Positions 27,463-38,470 are shown, counted from the first letter of the stretch. The stretch: DNA of 64,000 nucleotides from an uncultured Thiothrix sp. (GCF_937873765.1 NZ_CALMZC010000013.1:1-64000); one strand, 5' to 3'. The notes: generated by a model from the letters alone, not told the origin. A program made the numbers and translations.

Positions 27463-29162
27463 TAGATCGGCGATACCTTTACAGTCGTAGGTGGAGAAGT
27501 TGGCACACTAGTTTCAGCTTCTGCTGGTGCAGAGCCTGCAACCGTGGGAGTAGCATTCAGAGCATCTGGTAATAAGTCTTTAGAACGATCAGTACTAATT
27601 CCATAACGCGCCAAAATGCTCGGTTGTTTAGTTGTTGCTTCAGTACGATCAATCACTACTTGGTAGCCATCATCCGTTTCTAACACAATAAAAGGGCTGC
27701 TCGCCGTTTGCATTTTTTGATAGAAGGTTTTGAAATTTGACACTGCTTCGCCATTGACTTTCTGAATAATCAAATTGTTGTCGTGGTGGTAGTCTTTATT
27801 AATATCTGCCGGTAGTACTTGGGTCATCAGAATCACTTCTTTACGTTCTGCACTGGGTGCTTCTTGAGCTAGAGCAGCTAGTGTGGGTGGTACAGGATCC
27901 ATACCTCCTAAAATGTTCTGATTCAATGGCATGAATACAAAGCCACCATAAATATAATAGGTAGGCTGTTTATCATACTGATTTGGTTGAACTAATAAGA
28001 ACTCTTTACCCGGACGATCTAGCCTTAGAGAAACTTCCATCGGCTTGTCATCACGAATAATGTTGAACTTAATTTCATCACCAAGCTGATGTAGATCAAC
28101 CCAATGGGTGTAGTTCAAGTATTCACCAGGGCGGAATTCAACTGTACCGTTATTTTGAATCTGATGACCATCAATCTTGGTGATAATATCGCCTACTTTC
28201 ATAATGCCATCTGCGGGTGAGTCAGGGTAAATCTTATGAGCGAGTACACCAGTTTGGTTATCATCCACACTGTATTTACGGCGCATGGCTGGATTTTCCA
28301 TCGATTGCACTAAAAAGCCCGGAAAACCAAAGCCTTGGGTTTTGCCATCCTCAACATCTTTCAAAAAGTGCTGAATGATCGGTGTTGGGATCATATAACC
28401 AATGTTTTCCGTGAAGAAGCCGGATTGCATCGCTACACCCACGACTTTGCCATTAGAAATCACTGGGCCGCCGCTATTCCCAAAGTTGATCGCTGCATCG
28501 ATTTGTACCGCAATTAAGTTTTCATCCGTATGCGCATAGTTTTGCTTTTCAATTCGTGATACGACCCCACGGGTAATACTCAAGGTGGTTCCACCAATCG
28601 GAAAGCCATAAACTTCAACTTCTTGTTGAGTTTGTGGTAAATCGCCTAATTCTAAGGGCTTAACCTCATTGAAAATATTTACTTCTTTGGTGCGTAGTAA
28701 GGCTAAATCGGCTTCATGAGAAATATAAACCACTTCAGCTTCATAGCGCTTTGTTTCACCGTGGCGTTGCACTTCAAGGAAGGTGGAGTCTGCAGCCACA
28801 TGTGCGTTAGTTAGCACTAACCCCCCTTTGATAATTAAGCCAGATCCAGAGCCTTTCTGGGTATCTGAATTCCAAGGTGCTAGTGCATTGTAACTATGCT
28901 TGACCACATACACATGTACTACCGCATCTTTAATCGCATCGCGGCCTTCATTAGAAGGTAATGGCGCTGTACGTGTAATGAAATTAGTACCAGCCGCCAC
29001 TTCAGGCCGTTCTGTCTCAGGTACTGTTTCGGCGGTGTCTGTTTTTTTGTTAGTGATCACAGGTGCTACTGGCTCACCCACTTTTTCTGCTAAGACTTGA
29101 GTAGAAACGCTAAGCCCCATTGTTAATAGCATCAAACCCAAGGTATTGGTTATGTAGTTCAT
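27462..29162 (-). CDS. Secreted trypsin-like serine protease with PDZ domains (Deg/HtrA type)
   Basis: 566 residues from ATG 29162, which opens a clear signal peptide ending near Val-Leu-Ala (residues 23-25). An in-frame upstream extension to 29285 has no such signal. The triad is His121 (Asn-Ala-His-Val), Asp152 (Ala-Asp-Leu-Ala-Leu) and Ser230 (Gly-Asn-Ser-Gly-Gly-Pro). PDZ-like regions follow near 300-400 and near 470-530. The role is likely periplasmic quality control. It overlaps the mutL start by one base. The C-terminal Pro/Thr-rich end is not typical of DegP. Confidence 0.85.
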   Translation of the reverse strand: MNYITNTLGLMLLTMGLSVSTQVLAEKVGEPVAPVITNKKTDTAETVPETERPEVAAGTNFITRTAPLPSNEGRDAIKDAVVHVYVVKHSYNALAPWNSDTQKGSGSGLIIKGGLVLTNAHVAADSTFLEVQRHGETKRYEAEVVYISHEADLALLRTKEVNIFNEVKPLELGDLPQTQQEVEVYGFPIGGTTLSITRGVVSRIEKQNYAHTDENLIAVQIDAAINFGNSGGPVISNGKVVGVAMQSGFFTENIGYMIPTPIIQHFLKDVEDGKTQGFGFPGFLVQSMENPAMRRKYSVDDNQTGVLAHKIYPDSPADGIMKVGDIITKIDGHQIQNNGTVEFRPGEYLNYTHWVDLHQLGDEIKFNIIRDDKPMEVSLRLDRPGKEFLLVQPNQYDKQPTYYIYGGFVFMPLNQNILGGMDPVPPTLAALAQEAPSAERKEVILMTQVLPADINKDYHHDNNLIIQKVNGEAVSNFKTFYQKMQTASSPFIVLETDDGYQVVIDRTEATTKQPSILARYGISTDRSKDLLPDALNATPTVAGSAPAEAETSVPTSPPTTVKVSPI

Positions 29163-29372
29163 TAGAGTAATTCCTGAGAGGTTTTCTACCAAGATAAATA
29201 GCCCTTGGTAATTCGTTGTAATACTGAGTAAAAAGGTTAATGATCCATTGCCCCTGGAGCATTTTGCATGGAAAGAGCTTGCCATGCATTAACCCTATCG
29301 GTTTTTATGTAAAAACTTGGTATTCTTCGCCGATTATGCCTGCAGAGTCAACAACATCAATAGGATTGCACG

Positions 29373-32180
29373 ATGACGGATTATAAGCATACGCTCAATT
29401 TGCCAACCACCGAGTTTCCAATGCGGGGGGATTTGGCCAAGCGTGAGCCTGAGATGCTAAAGCAGTGGGAACAAGCTGACCTGTACCACCAACTACGCCA
29501 AAAAGCACTCGGTAGACCTAAATTCATTCTGCACGATGGCCCTCCGTATGCGAATGGATCGATTCATTTAGGCCATGCGGTCAATAAAATCCTTAAAGAT
29601 ATTATTGTAAAAAGTCGCACGATGGCTGGTTTTGATGCCCCTTATGTACCGGGCTGGGATTGCCACGGTTTGCCGATTGAGAAGAAAGTTGAAGACATGA
29701 TCGGGCGTGTAGGTGTGAAGGTAGATGCCGCTGAATTCCGTAAAACTTGCCGCCAATTTGCAACGGAGCAAATCGAGATTCAGCGCCGCGATTTTAAGCG
29801 CTTGGGTGTACTTGGTGATTGGGAAAATCCCTATCTCACCATGAATTTCCATACCGAAGCGGGAATTGTGCGTGCCTTAGGTAAGATTGCTCTCAGTGGG
29901 CATATGTACAAGGGCGCAAAGCCAGTGCATTGGTGTACTGACTGTGGTTCAGCTTTAGCAGAGGCAGAAGTTGAATACGAGGACAAGCAATCCTACTCAA
30001 TTGATGTACGTTTTTCTGTAGTAGACGAGCCTACTTTGCTGGCTAAATTACCTAATGCGAAAGGTGAGGGTAAAGCGAGCGTTATTATCTGGACGACTAC
30101 ACCGTGGACTCTACCTTCCAATGAAGCGGTCGCCTTAAATGCTGAGCTAGATTATGTAGTGGTGCAAGCAGGTGTTGAACGTATCATCGTGGCAGAGGGT
30201 TTATTAGCCGATGTGGTGAAACGTGCGAGCATTGAAAATCACCAAATTCTAGCCACCGCAAAAGGTGCTGAGCTAGAAGGCTTCATGCTGCAACATCCTT
30301 TCTTGGATAAACAAGTACCTATCATTTTGGGTGAGCATGTAACACTCGATGCAGGTACAGGTGCTGTGCATACTGCGCCTGCACATGGTCAGGAAGACTT
30401 TGTAGTGGGGCAGCGTTATGGTTTGCCAGTCGGCAATCCTTTATTAGATGACGGTAGTTTCCAGCCCAGTATTCAATATTTTGCGGGTGAGTCGGTACAC
30501 AAGGTTAATCCGCATGTGATTGAAGTGCTGAAAGAGCATGGCAGCTTATTAGCGTCTAGCAAATTCAAGCACAGCTATCCGCATTGTTGGCGGCATAAAA
30601 CCCCCTTGATTTTCCGCGCTACTCCGCAATGGTTTGTGAGTATGGATAAGTTGGGTTTACGTCAGCAAACTTTAGATTCTATCCAAAAAGTACAATGGGT
30701 TCCTGATTGGGGGCAAGCACGGATTGAAGGCATGATTGCGAATCGCCCTGATTGGTGTATCTCACGCCAACGTACTTGGGGCGTGCCGATTGCATTGTTT
30801 ATTCATAGAGAAACTGGTGAATTGCATCCGAATACCGAAGCGCTCATTGAAGAAGTTGCGCAACGGATTGAAAAAGGCGGGATTGATGCATGGTTTGCTT
30901 TAGATAAAGCTGAAGTGCTAGGTGCAGAGGCGGAGCATTATACCAAAGTACCCGATACCCTTGATGTGTGGTTTGACTCAGGAACGACCCACTTTTCAGT
31001 GCTAGAGACGCGTGCCGATTTACAGTTTCCGGCTGATATGTATTTAGAAGGTTCAGATCAACATCGAGGCTGGTTTCATTCCTCAATTCTAACCTCGGTT
31101 GCGATGCATGGCTTTGCTCCGTATAAGGCCGTCTTGACCCACGGCTTTACCGTGGATGCGAAAGGCGAAAAGATGTCCAAGTCGAAAGGCAATGGCATCG
31201 AGCCGCAGGATATTATGAATAAGCTGGGTGCGGATATTTTACGTCTGTGGATTGCTTCTGCCGATTACAGCCGTGAAATGACGCTCTCAGATGAAATCCT
31301 TAAGCGTAATACAGAAGCTTATCGGCGCATTCGCAATACTGCGCGCTTCTTATTGGCGAATTTGGGGGATTTTGATCCGGCTAAAGATGTGGTGGCTCCA
31401 CAGGAGATGCTGGCTTTAGATCGTTGGGCGGTAGATCAGGCTCATCAGTCGCAGCAGCGCATTATTGCAGCATATGACCGTTACCAATTCCATTTAGTAT
31501 CGCAGGAGATTCAACGTTTCTGCGCGGTGGAAATGAGTAGTCTATTTCTGCATATCACTAAAGATCGCCAGTATACTATGCAGGCGAATAGCCTTGGGCG
31601 GCGCTCAGCACAAACTGCAGCGTGGCACATTTTGCGTGCCATGTTGCGTTGGATGTGCCCAATTTTGAGTTTTACTGCGGAAGAAATCCTGCAATATCTA
31701 CCCGGTGAAACCGAAAAATATGTGCTGTTCATGCAGTGGTACGATGGCTTATTTCCTCTAGATGCGAGTGATAAAGTCTCTGCGAGTGATTGGGAACATA
31801 TTTTTGCAGTGCGTGAGGCCGTGAGCAAGCAGCTCGAAAATTTGCGTGTGGCAGGCAAGATTGGTTCTAGCTTAGAAGCAGAAGTCGATTTGTATTATGC
31901 TGCAGACAATGATCAGGTGAAATCTTTGGTGAAACTCGGTGATGAGTTGAAGTTTGTGCTGCTGACTTCAGCGGCGCGTTTGCATCAGGGAGCTGCTGCA
32001 GATATAGCTGAGTCTTGGCTGGAGGGTTTGGCAGGTTCAGCGAGTGCTTCTAGTGCGCTCAAATGTACCCGTTGCTGGCATCATGTAGCCGATGTAGGCA
32101 CACATGCAGAGCATCCAGAATTATGCGGGCGTTGTATTGAAAATGTCGATGGCACAGGTGAGCGCCGTGAGTATGCGTAG
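29373..32180 (+). CDS. ileS: Isoleucyl-tRNA synthetase
   Basis: This 935-residue class I synthetase charges tRNA-Ile and edits valine. The His-Leu-Gly-His form of the HIGH motif is near residue 66 and Lys-Met-Ser-Lys-Ser near 605. A long editing domain lies between. A C-terminal zinc site is formed by Cys-Thr-Arg-Cys and Cys-Gly-Arg-Cys. Length matches E. coli IleS. The stop overlaps the lspA start. Confidence 0.97.
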   Translation: MTDYKHTLNLPTTEFPMRGDLAKREPEMLKQWEQADLYHQLRQKALGRPKFILHDGPPYANGSIHLGHAVNKILKDIIVKSRTMAGFDAPYVPGWDCHGLPIEKKVEDMIGRVGVKVDAAEFRKTCRQFATEQIEIQRRDFKRLGVLGDWENPYLTMNFHTEAGIVRALGKIALSGHMYKGAKPVHWCTDCGSALAEAEVEYEDKQSYSIDVRFSVVDEPTLLAKLPNAKGEGKASVIIWTTTPWTLPSNEAVALNAELDYVVVQAGVERIIVAEGLLADVVKRASIENHQILATAKGAELEGFMLQHPFLDKQVPIILGEHVTLDAGTGAVHTAPAHGQEDFVVGQRYGLPVGNPLLDDGSFQPSIQYFAGESVHKVNPHVIEVLKEHGSLLASSKFKHSYPHCWRHKTPLIFRATPQWFVSMDKLGLRQQTLDSIQKVQWVPDWGQARIEGMIANRPDWCISRQRTWGVPIALFIHRETGELHPNTEALIEEVAQRIEKGGIDAWFALDKAEVLGAEAEHYTKVPDTLDVWFDSGTTHFSVLETRADLQFPADMYLEGSDQHRGWFHSSILTSVAMHGFAPYKAVLTHGFTVDAKGEKMSKSKGNGIEPQDIMNKLGADILRLWIASADYSREMTLSDEILKRNTEAYRRIRNTARFLLANLGDFDPAKDVVAPQEMLALDRWAVDQAHQSQQRIIAAYDRYQFHLVSQEIQRFCAVEMSSLFLHITKDRQYTMQANSLGRRSAQTAAWHILRAMLRWMCPILSFTAEEILQYLPGETEKYVLFMQWYDGLFPLDASDKVSASDWEHIFAVREAVSKQLENLRVAGKIGSSLEAEVDLYYAADNDQVKSLVKLGDELKFVLLTSAARLHQGAAADIAESWLEGLAGSASASSALKCTRCWHHVADVGTHAEHPELCGRCIENVDGTGERREYA

Positions 32181-32703
32181 TTTTCGATCTTTATCGCGTA
32201 TTGATGAGCGCCGTGGCATGTTGTCTTGGTTATGGATTGCAGCAGTTGTGGTCGCAATCGATCAGCTAACTAAATGGATGGCGGAAGCCAATCTAGAGTT
32301 CGGTGTGCCTTATCAAATTTTCCCGCATTTTAATTTTACCCTAGCTTACAACTATGGTGCTGCCTTTAGCTTTTTAGGTGGACAAGGCGGCTGGCAGCGT
32401 TGGTTTTTTGCGGGCTTAGCCATTGTGGTAGTGCTATTTATTATCAATTGGTTACGCAAACTGTCGAAGGGACGTAATTGGACAGCATTAGGTTTGGTTT
32501 TAGTAGTGGGTGGGGCAGTTGGTAATTTAATTGATCGGCTGCTTTATGGAAAAGTAATTGATTTCATTGATATTTATTTTGACATTCCTTTTGTAATGGA
32601 GAATTATCGTTTTGCTACTTTCAACGTAGCAGATATTGCGATTACTTTAGGCGCTGCTATTTTGGTTTTGATGAGCTTATTTGCTTCGGATCGAATGGAA
32701 TAG
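32173..32703 (+). CDS. lspA: Lipoprotein signal peptidase
   Basis: A 176-residue inner-membrane aspartyl protease that removes signal peptides from prolipoproteins. Four membrane helices are visible, with the catalytic aspartates in Asn-Leu-Ile-Asp-Arg and Asn-Val-Ala-Asp segments. I chose ATG 32173, which overlaps the end of ileS by eight bases. A second Met 15 codons later is a possible alternative. The ileS-lspA pairing is conserved across gammaproteobacteria. Confidence 0.93.
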   Translation: MRSFRSLSRIDERRGMLSWLWIAAVVVAIDQLTKWMAEANLEFGVPYQIFPHFNFTLAYNYGAAFSFLGGQGGWQRWFFAGLAIVVVLFIINWLRKLSKGRNWTALGLVLVVGGAVGNLIDRLLYGKVIDFIDIYFDIPFVMENYRFATFNVADIAITLGAAILVLMSLFASDRME

Positions 32704-32729
32704 ATCTCTAGTTTCGATTTTTTAAGTTT

Positions 32730-32758
32730 TTGACTAGTCTAAGAAAGTGTTTTAGAGT
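32730..32758 (+). promoter_or_regulatory. Candidate sigma-70 promoter of the ABC transporter operon
   Basis: TTGACT (32730-32735) and TAGAGT (32753-32758) are separated by 17 bp. The start of transcription would fall just before the two leader hairpins. Confidence 0.4.
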
Positions 32759-32785
32759 TAAATATTTGAAATTTGAAATATATTA

Positions 32786-32854
32786 AATCTTGTGGGGAGA
32801 GCACAAGATTGAGCAATTGAGTGTTGTTGGTGAAGAAAGCTCAGGTTCTTCACC
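32786..32854 (+). promoter_or_regulatory. Tandem perfect hairpins in the transporter leader
   Basis: Two consecutive stem-loops occur in the 175-base gap before the first transporter gene. AATCTTGTG (32786-32794) pairs with CACAAGATT (32802-32810) around the loop GGGAGAG. GGTGAAGAA (32829-32837) pairs with TTCTTCACC (32846-32854). Both stems are nine perfect pairs. The second ends 25 bases before the GTG start. No known riboswitch class is recognised. Confidence 0.55.
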
Positions 32855-32878
32855 GACTTAAAAGCGGAGGAGTAAAGT

Positions 32879-33673
32879 GTGATTGAGGTTCGAGATGTAT
32901 CTAAGCATTTTGGTGGCTTGAAGGCTGTCAATCATGCGACTCTTACGATAGAGGCAGGGTCTATTACAGGCTTGATTGGCCCGAATGGAGCGGGAAAATC
33001 TACCTTATTTAATCTAATTGCTGGTCTATATCCGCCCACTTCTGGGCAAATTTTCCTTGATGGTAATGATGTTACAGGTTTAAAGCCGCACCAACTGTTT
33101 CATAAGGGTTTACTTAGAACTTTCCAAATTGCTCACGAATTTTCCAGTATGAGTGTTCTGGAGAATCTCATGATGGTTCCTTCAGGGCAATTGGGTGAAA
33201 ATATTTGGAATACTTGGTTTCATCGCAAAAAAATCCGCGAGCAAGAAGAGCAGGTTCGTGAACGCGCCGAGGACGTGATTCGCTTCTTGAAGATTTCACA
33301 TGTAATGCACGAAAAAGCAGGGAATCTCTCCGGTGGGCAGAAAAAGCTAATTGAAATTGGACGCACCATGATGGTGGATGCACGAGTGGTCTTGCTAGAT
33401 GAAGTCGGTGCGGGTGTAAATCGTACCCTATTAGGTGAGATTGGTGATGCTATTCTGCGCTTGAATCAAGACCGCGGTTATACCTTCTGCATGATTGAGC
33501 ATGATATGGATTTTATCTCGCGTTTGTGCAATCCAGTCGTGGTACTTGCAGAGGGATCTGTGTTGATGCAGGGCACGGCTGAGCAAGTTAAAAATGATGA
33601 AAAGGTCATTGAAGCCTATTTAGGTCGCGGCTTGAAAAATAAGGGCTTGATGAAAAGCGGAGAGGCAGCATGA
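32879..33673 (+). CDS. Branched-chain amino-acid-type ABC transporter ATPase (LivG-like)
   Basis: A 264-residue ATPase starting at GTG 32879 after GCGGAGGAG. It has Walker A Gly-Pro-Asn-Gly-Ala-Gly-Lys-Ser near 39, the Leu-Ser-Gly-Gly-Gln signature and Walker B Leu-Leu-Asp-Glu-Val. The C-terminal extension typical of LivG is present. It is the first gene of a five-gene operon whose periplasmic receptor comes last. Substrate cannot be fixed from sequence: hydrophobic amino acids, urea or aromatic acids are all used by this family. Confidence 0.9.
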   Translation: MIEVRDVSKHFGGLKAVNHATLTIEAGSITGLIGPNGAGKSTLFNLIAGLYPPTSGQIFLDGNDVTGLKPHQLFHKGLLRTFQIAHEFSSMSVLENLMMVPSGQLGENIWNTWFHRKKIREQEEQVRERAEDVIRFLKISHVMHEKAGNLSGGQKKLIEIGRTMMVDARVVLLDEVGAGVNRTLLGEIGDAILRLNQDRGYTFCMIEHDMDFISRLCNPVVVLAEGSVLMQGTAEQVKNDEKVIEAYLGRGLKNKGLMKSGEAA

Positions 33674-34377
33674 CTTATCTAGTAGGGGAGGGCTTAACTG
33701 GTGGTTATGGTAGTGGCCCCAGCATTCTCAATGGCTGCAATATTAGTGTCGACAGGGGCGAAATAGCCGTCATCGTTGGCCCGAATGGTGCGGGTAAATC
33801 CACTGCGATGAAGTCATTTTTAGGCTTGCTCAATTTGAAGGAAGGCAAGGTTACTTTAGATGGCAGGGATATTACTAAATTAGCACCCCAAGCGCGAATT
33901 AGTGAAGGTATTGCTTTTGTACCACAAACTGACAATGTGTTTGTGAGTATGACCGTAGAAGAAAACTTAGAAATGGGGGCTTTTCTGCGCGATGATGATT
34001 TCACCGATACCCGCGATCAAATTTACGAACTCTTTCCGATTTTAAAAGAAAAACGTTTTCAGCTCGCAGGTCAACTTTCTGGTGGTCAACGCCAACAAGT
34101 CGCTGTTGGGCGTGCCATGATGACTAAACCAACGGTCTTACTGCTGGATGAGCCAACTGCAGGTGTATCACCCATTGTTATGGATGAGTTATTTGACCGG
34201 ATTCTAGAAGTAAAATCGACCGGCATGGCCGTATTGATGGTTGAACAAAATGCGCGCCAAGCTTTAGAAATTGCTGATCGTGGCTATGTGTTGGTCATGG
34301 GCGAAAATAAGCATACTGGCTCGGGGCAGACTTTATTGGCTGATCCAATCGTTCGCAAATCGTTCTTAGGAGGCTAA
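33670..34377 (+). CDS. Branched-chain amino-acid-type ABC transporter ATPase (LivF-like)
   Basis: The second ATPase, 235 residues, overlaps the first by four bases (ATGA-type coupling). Walker A Gly-Pro-Asn-Gly-Ala-Gly-Lys-Ser, the Leu-Ser-Gly-Gly-Gln-Arg-Gln-Gln signature and Leu-Leu-Leu-Asp-Glu-Pro are present. LivF/UrtE-type proteins pair with LivG/UrtD as a heterodimeric motor. Confidence 0.9.
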   Translation: MTYLVGEGLTGGYGSGPSILNGCNISVDRGEIAVIVGPNGAGKSTAMKSFLGLLNLKEGKVTLDGRDITKLAPQARISEGIAFVPQTDNVFVSMTVEENLEMGAFLRDDDFTDTRDQIYELFPILKEKRFQLAGQLSGGQRQQVAVGRAMMTKPTVLLLDEPTAGVSPIVMDELFDRILEVKSTGMAVLMVEQNARQALEIADRGYVLVMGENKHTGSGQTLLADPIVRKSFLGG

Positions 34378-34379
34378 GC

Positions 34380-35393
34380 ATGACGGACTACTTAAATGCT
34401 TTAGTGGTTTTCGCCAATTTCGTGTTTGTGCCGGCCTTGACTTATGGTTGCCAATTAGCCTTGGGGTCATTGGGTGTGACCATGATTTATAGTGTGCTGC
34501 GCTTTTCCAATTTTGCCCAAGGCGAAACGATGGCCTTTGGTACGGTAATCACGATTATGATCACGTGGCTACTACAGTCGTGGGGCGTTTCTTTAGGCTT
34601 TTTGCCAACCGCTTTATTAGCTTTGCCCATTGGGATTTTGGTAACTGCGCTTTTGCTATTGGCTACAGATAGATATGTGTATCGCTATTACCGAACGAAG
34701 CGTAGTAAATCGATCACCTTTGTGATGGCTTCGCTAGGCGTAATGTTTATTATGAATGGCTTAGTACGTTTACTGCTTGGACCGAATGATCAGAACTTTG
34801 CAGATGGGGAGCGTTTCTTTCTGACTGCCGATGCTTTTCGGGCTTGGTCGGGTTTAGATGAGGTACTGGTCATTCGTACTTCTCAGGCACTCACCATTAT
34901 TCTTGCTGTGATTCTTGTCGTGGGATTGTTCTGGTTCTTGCAACGTACTAAGACGGGTAAAGCCATGCGTGCTTATGCGGATAATGAAAATCTCGCCCTG
35001 TTATCGGGGATTAATCCTGATCGAATTGTACGCATTACTTGGATCATTACGGCAGCCCTCGCCACGGTAGCGGGGGTTTTATATGGCTTAGACAAAGGCT
35101 ACAAACCGTTATCTTATTACAACTTGCTCTTGCCTATTTTTGCGGCAGTCATTGTCGGGGGAATTGGTAAACCGATTGGAGCGATTGTCGGTGGTTTTAT
35201 TATCGCTTTCTCTGAAGTGATCGTGACTTATGCTTATAAAAAGGTACTCACCTATGTGTTACCTACCGATATGGCACCAGATGGTTTAGTCCAGCTTCTA
35301 TCGACGGAGTATAAGTTTGCGGTGTCGTTTGTGATTTTGGTAATTGTTCTATTGGTTAAACCAACCGGTATTTTTAAGGGGAAAGTGCTATGA
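34380..35393 (+). CDS. ABC transporter permease (LivH-like)
   Basis: This 337-residue inner-membrane protein has about eight hydrophobic segments and the LivH-type N-terminal region with Leu-Gly-Val-Thr-Met-Ile-Tyr and Phe-Ala-Gln-Gly. It forms half of the translocation channel. A relatively long periplasmic segment lies near residues 125-165. It starts two bases after the LivF-like gene and overlaps the next gene by four bases. Confidence 0.9.
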   Translation: MTDYLNALVVFANFVFVPALTYGCQLALGSLGVTMIYSVLRFSNFAQGETMAFGTVITIMITWLLQSWGVSLGFLPTALLALPIGILVTALLLLATDRYVYRYYRTKRSKSITFVMASLGVMFIMNGLVRLLLGPNDQNFADGERFFLTADAFRAWSGLDEVLVIRTSQALTIILAVILVVGLFWFLQRTKTGKAMRAYADNENLALLSGINPDRIVRITWIITAALATVAGVLYGLDKGYKPLSYYNLLLPIFAAVIVGGIGKPIGAIVGGFIIAFSEVIVTYAYKKVLTYVLPTDMAPDGLVQLLSTEYKFAVSFVILVIVLLVKPTGIFKGKVL

Positions 35394-36781
35394 GTCAGCG
35401 TCCATCTAATGCGCCCCTTCACAATAATACGATTCGCGCCAGCCTCGCTTTTTTAGTGATGGCAGGCTTATTAATTTTGATTGGTGTTAGCCAATCTTGG
35501 GCTTTAGCGCTTACTATTCTGAACTTATGCATTATTTCCGCGATTATGGCGCTTGGCGTAAATATCCAATGGGGTTATGCCGGATTGTTTAATGTCGGGA
35601 TCATGGGCTTTGCGGCTTTAGGTGGCTTAGCAATGATCATTGTATCTATGCCACCGGTTAAAGAAGCGTGGCAAGCAGGAGGAGTGCGTGTTTTATTAGC
35701 ATTAATAGCGATGCTGATCACTATTAGTGCGGCTCTTTTCGTACATAAATTATTACAAGGTAAACGTCTCCATGGTTGGTTGATTGCTTTAGTCATCCTT
35801 GTTGGCGTCGTGATTAGCCGTTATGTTCTTGACCCGGGGGTTGCTGCGATTGAAGCGGTGAATCCAGCTAGTACGGGTTATTTAGGGGGGTTGGGTTTAC
35901 CCGTAGTCTTCGCTTGGATCGTAGGCGGTTTACTGGCAGCCGGGGCTGCGTGGTTAATTGGTAAAATTGCCTTAGGTCTGCGCTCGGATTATTTAGCGAT
36001 TGCTACTTTAGGTATTTCTGAGATTTTAGTGGCAGTGATGCGTAATGAAGACTGGCTGACTCGTGGGGTGAAGAACGTCACGGGCTTACCGCGCCCGGTA
36101 CCTTATGAATTAGAACTACAGCAAGCTCCTTGGTTTATCAATTTAGTGGAGCGTTTAAACTCAGGTAGTTTAATGGGATTGAACTCGACTGACCAAGCTG
36201 CGGTCTTACAGACACTAGTGGTGGACAGTGCCAGTATTTTCGTCAAGCTCTGCTACACCGGCCTATTTGCTTTAGTGCTAATTATTATCTTGCAATTGTG
36301 TGTCTTGGCCTTAGATTCGCCTTGGGGGCGGATGGTACGTGCGATTCGGGATAATGAAGTCGCTGCTGGTGCCATGGGTAAGGATGTTACTGGGCGGCAT
36401 TTGCAGATCTTTATTTTAGGTTCTGCAGTGGTCGGGATTGCAGGTGCAATGCTCGCGACTTTAGATGGACAATTTACGCCGGGTTCTTATAGTCCCTTAC
36501 GTTTTACCTTTTTGATTTGGGTAATGGTGATTGTTGGGGGTTCTGGTAATAATTTGGGTGCAGTTTTAGGTGGTTTCTTAGTTTGGTTGATTTGGGTCGA
36601 GGCGGAGCCAGTTGGTTTTTGGTTAATGGATGCTTTAACCTCATGGATGGGAGATGGCAGTGGATTGCGCAAGCATTTATTAGATAGCGCGCAATACATG
36701 CGGGTGATTATTATGGGGGCGGTATTACTGTTGGTGATGCGCTTTAGCCCATGGGGACTTTTGCCTGAGCAAAACAGGTAA
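35390..36781 (+). CDS. ABC transporter permease (LivM-like)
   Basis: The second permease, 463 residues, is longer than most LivM proteins because of an extra hydrophobic N-terminal region and a loop near residues 235-285. The conserved Asp-Ser-Pro-Trp-Gly-Arg...Arg-Asn/Asp-Asn-Glu segment that contacts the ATPases is seen near 313-325. It couples to LivH by a four-base overlap. Confidence 0.9.
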   Translation: MSQRPSNAPLHNNTIRASLAFLVMAGLLILIGVSQSWALALTILNLCIISAIMALGVNIQWGYAGLFNVGIMGFAALGGLAMIIVSMPPVKEAWQAGGVRVLLALIAMLITISAALFVHKLLQGKRLHGWLIALVILVGVVISRYVLDPGVAAIEAVNPASTGYLGGLGLPVVFAWIVGGLLAAGAAWLIGKIALGLRSDYLAIATLGISEILVAVMRNEDWLTRGVKNVTGLPRPVPYELELQQAPWFINLVERLNSGSLMGLNSTDQAAVLQTLVVDSASIFVKLCYTGLFALVLIIILQLCVLALDSPWGRMVRAIRDNEVAAGAMGKDVTGRHLQIFILGSAVVGIAGAMLATLDGQFTPGSYSPLRFTFLIWVMVIVGGSGNNLGAVLGGFLVWLIWVEAEPVGFWLMDALTSWMGDGSGLRKHLLDSAQYMRVIIMGAVLLLVMRFSPWGLLPEQNR

Positions 36782-36808
36782 GCTTGATTGATAATGAGGA
36801 GAACACAC

Positions 36809-37996
36809 ATGAAAAAATTACTGTTAGCAACTGCGATTATGGCAAGCCTGACGGGTGTTGCGGTCGCTGATGATGTAAAAGTTGGCGTTTTAATGGGCTT
36901 CACGGGTCCCATCGAATCTTTAACCCCGAATATGGCTGCTTCTGCTGAGTTAGCCTTCAAAGAAGTATCTGACTCTGGCGCTTTATTAGACGGTAAAAAA
37001 ATCGTTGTTACTCGTTCTGACTCATCTTGCGTCGATGCTGCGGCTGCTACTGCGGCGGCTGAGCGCTTAGTGACCTCTGAGAAAGTCGTTGCGCTGGTAG
37101 GTGCTTCTTGCTCAGGTGAAACCACCGCAGTGGTGAATAATGTGGCTGCACCGAATGGCGTATTAGCGATTTCTCCTTCGGCTACTTCTCCCGCTTTAAC
37201 TACGATTGCTGATAAAGGTTTCTTCTTCCGTACCGCCCCATCGGATGCTCGGCAAGGTGAAGTCTTAGCACAAATCGTTAAGGATCGCGGTATCAATGAA
37301 GTCGCTATTACCTATACGAATAACGACTACGGTAAAGGTCTGAGCGAATCCTTCTCTAAATCTTATGAAAAGCTAGGTGGCAAAATTGCCATTAACGCGG
37401 CGCATGAAGATGGTAAAGCCGACTATGCAGCCGAAGTGGCTGCTTTAGCCGCTTCAGGTGCAAAAGATTTAGTCGTGTTTGGTTATCTGGATCAAGGTGG
37501 TAAAGGCATCGTCCAAAATGCTTTAGATACCGGTGCTTACAAGCGCTTTATCTTAGCGGACGGCATGGTAGGTGAGAAGTTTGCCGCTGATTTAGGTGCA
37601 AAGATTGAAGGCTCTTTTGGTACGATGGCAGGCGGTGAATACGAAGGCGCTGATGCTTGGAACAAAATTGCGGAAGGTGCAAAAATCGATCCAAAAGGTG
37701 GCCCTTATCGTGGCGAATCTTATGATGCAGCGGCGCTGATTTCTTTAGCCATGCAAGCTGCTAAATCAACGGATCGTGCTGCGATTCAAGCGAAGATTAA
37801 AGACGTGGCCAATGCTCCGGGCGAGAAAGTCCTTCCTGGTGAATTAGCGAAAGGCTTAAAACTGATTGCTGAAGGCAAAGATGTCGATTACGTCGGTGCA
37901 ACCAATGTGGAGTTTGATGATGCGGGTGATGTACCCGGCTCCTATCGTGAAATGGAAATCAAAGGTGGTAAGTTCGAGTCTATTAAGATTCACTAA
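36809..37996 (+). CDS. Periplasmic substrate-binding protein of the Liv-type transporter
   Basis: About 395 residues from ATG 36809, which is preceded by GAGGAG and opens a signal peptide ending in Val-Ala-Val-Ala. The mature part is a two-lobed type I periplasmic binding protein of the LivJ class. Two cysteines near residues 66 and 96 may form the disulfide common in this family. It ends the operon and is followed by a strong terminator. Ligand unknown. Confidence 0.9.
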   Translation: MKKLLLATAIMASLTGVAVADDVKVGVLMGFTGPIESLTPNMAASAELAFKEVSDSGALLDGKKIVVTRSDSSCVDAAAATAAAERLVTSEKVVALVGASCSGETTAVVNNVAAPNGVLAISPSATSPALTTIADKGFFFRTAPSDARQGEVLAQIVKDRGINEVAITYTNNDYGKGLSESFSKSYEKLGGKIAINAAHEDGKADYAAEVAALAASGAKDLVVFGYLDQGGKGIVQNALDTGAYKRFILADGMVGEKFAADLGAKIEGSFGTMAGGEYEGADAWNKIAEGAKIDPKGGPYRGESYDAAALISLAMQAAKSTDRAAIQAKIKDVANAPGEKVLPGELAKGLKLIAEGKDVDYVGATNVEFDDAGDVPGSYREMEIKGGKFESIKIH

Positions 37997-38016
37997 ACTG
38001 CTACGAATTTGATGTT

Positions 38017-38046
38017 AAAAAGGGTGAGCTAGTCTCGCCCTTTTTT
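38017..38046 (+). terminator. Rho-independent terminator of the transporter operon
   Basis: AAAAAGGGTGAG (38017-38028) pairs with CTCGCCCTTTTTT (38034-38046) around the loop CTAGT with one wobble pair, ending in a run of T. Confidence 0.9.
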
Positions 38047-38109
38047 ATGCTCAGTTTTTTAGTTAGAAAATTCTGGAACGGTTTTGATCTACTAAGTGTG
38101 CTAGAAAAA

Positions 38110-38466
38110 CTAGGCAGAGTTACAAGCGTTTGCTGTAAGTAAATAAGATAAACCTAAAAGCATACGCAGCAAGTCTGTTTGGCTTTGGCAGCCCGTTTTT
38201 TCTAAAATGGCCTGAAATTGATTGCGAATCGTGGTGTACGAACGCTGTCGACTCGCGGCAATCTGCCTTAATCCAGCACCACAAGCAAAACATTCCAAGA
38301 CATTAAGTTCTGCCTCAGTCAGTTTCACCCGATCTGATAAAAGCTGTAGGGCTTGCTGCAGACCAAGGTTGCTACTCAGTATAGAGTCATAATGCAGGGG
38401 GCTACCACTGATCTGTGCAAAAGCAGTGTCAATATCACACCCAGTCTGAGTTGCTGTCATCTTCAT
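38110..38466 (-). CDS. Small LuxR-type helix-turn-helix protein
   Basis: A 118-residue protein whose second half is a LuxR/GerE-type DNA-binding domain. It shows Leu-Thr-Glu-Ala-Glu-Leu-Asn-Val-Leu, then an Ile-Ala-Ala-Ser-Arg turn and a Thr-Ile-Arg-Asn-Gln recognition helix. The N-terminal 45 residues are too short for a sensor or receiver domain. It is divergent from the cysteine-rich protein gene and both ribosome sites read AGCGAGGG. It is probably a regulator of that neighbour, which is inference from arrangement. Confidence 0.75.
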   Translation of the reverse strand: MKMTATQTGCDIDTAFAQISGSPLHYDSILSSNLGLQQALQLLSDRVKLTEAELNVLECFACGAGLRQIAASRQRSYTTIRNQFQAILEKTGCQSQTDLLRMLLGLSYLLTANACNSA

Positions 38467-38470
38467 GGAT

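Noticed and set aside
36487..37296. Open frame of 269 codons antisense to the LivM-like and binding-protein genes
   Set aside because: It lies wholly opposite two well-supported genes, is Ala/Thr/Pro-rich low-complexity and has no ribosome site or recognisable domain. It is a shadow of codon bias.
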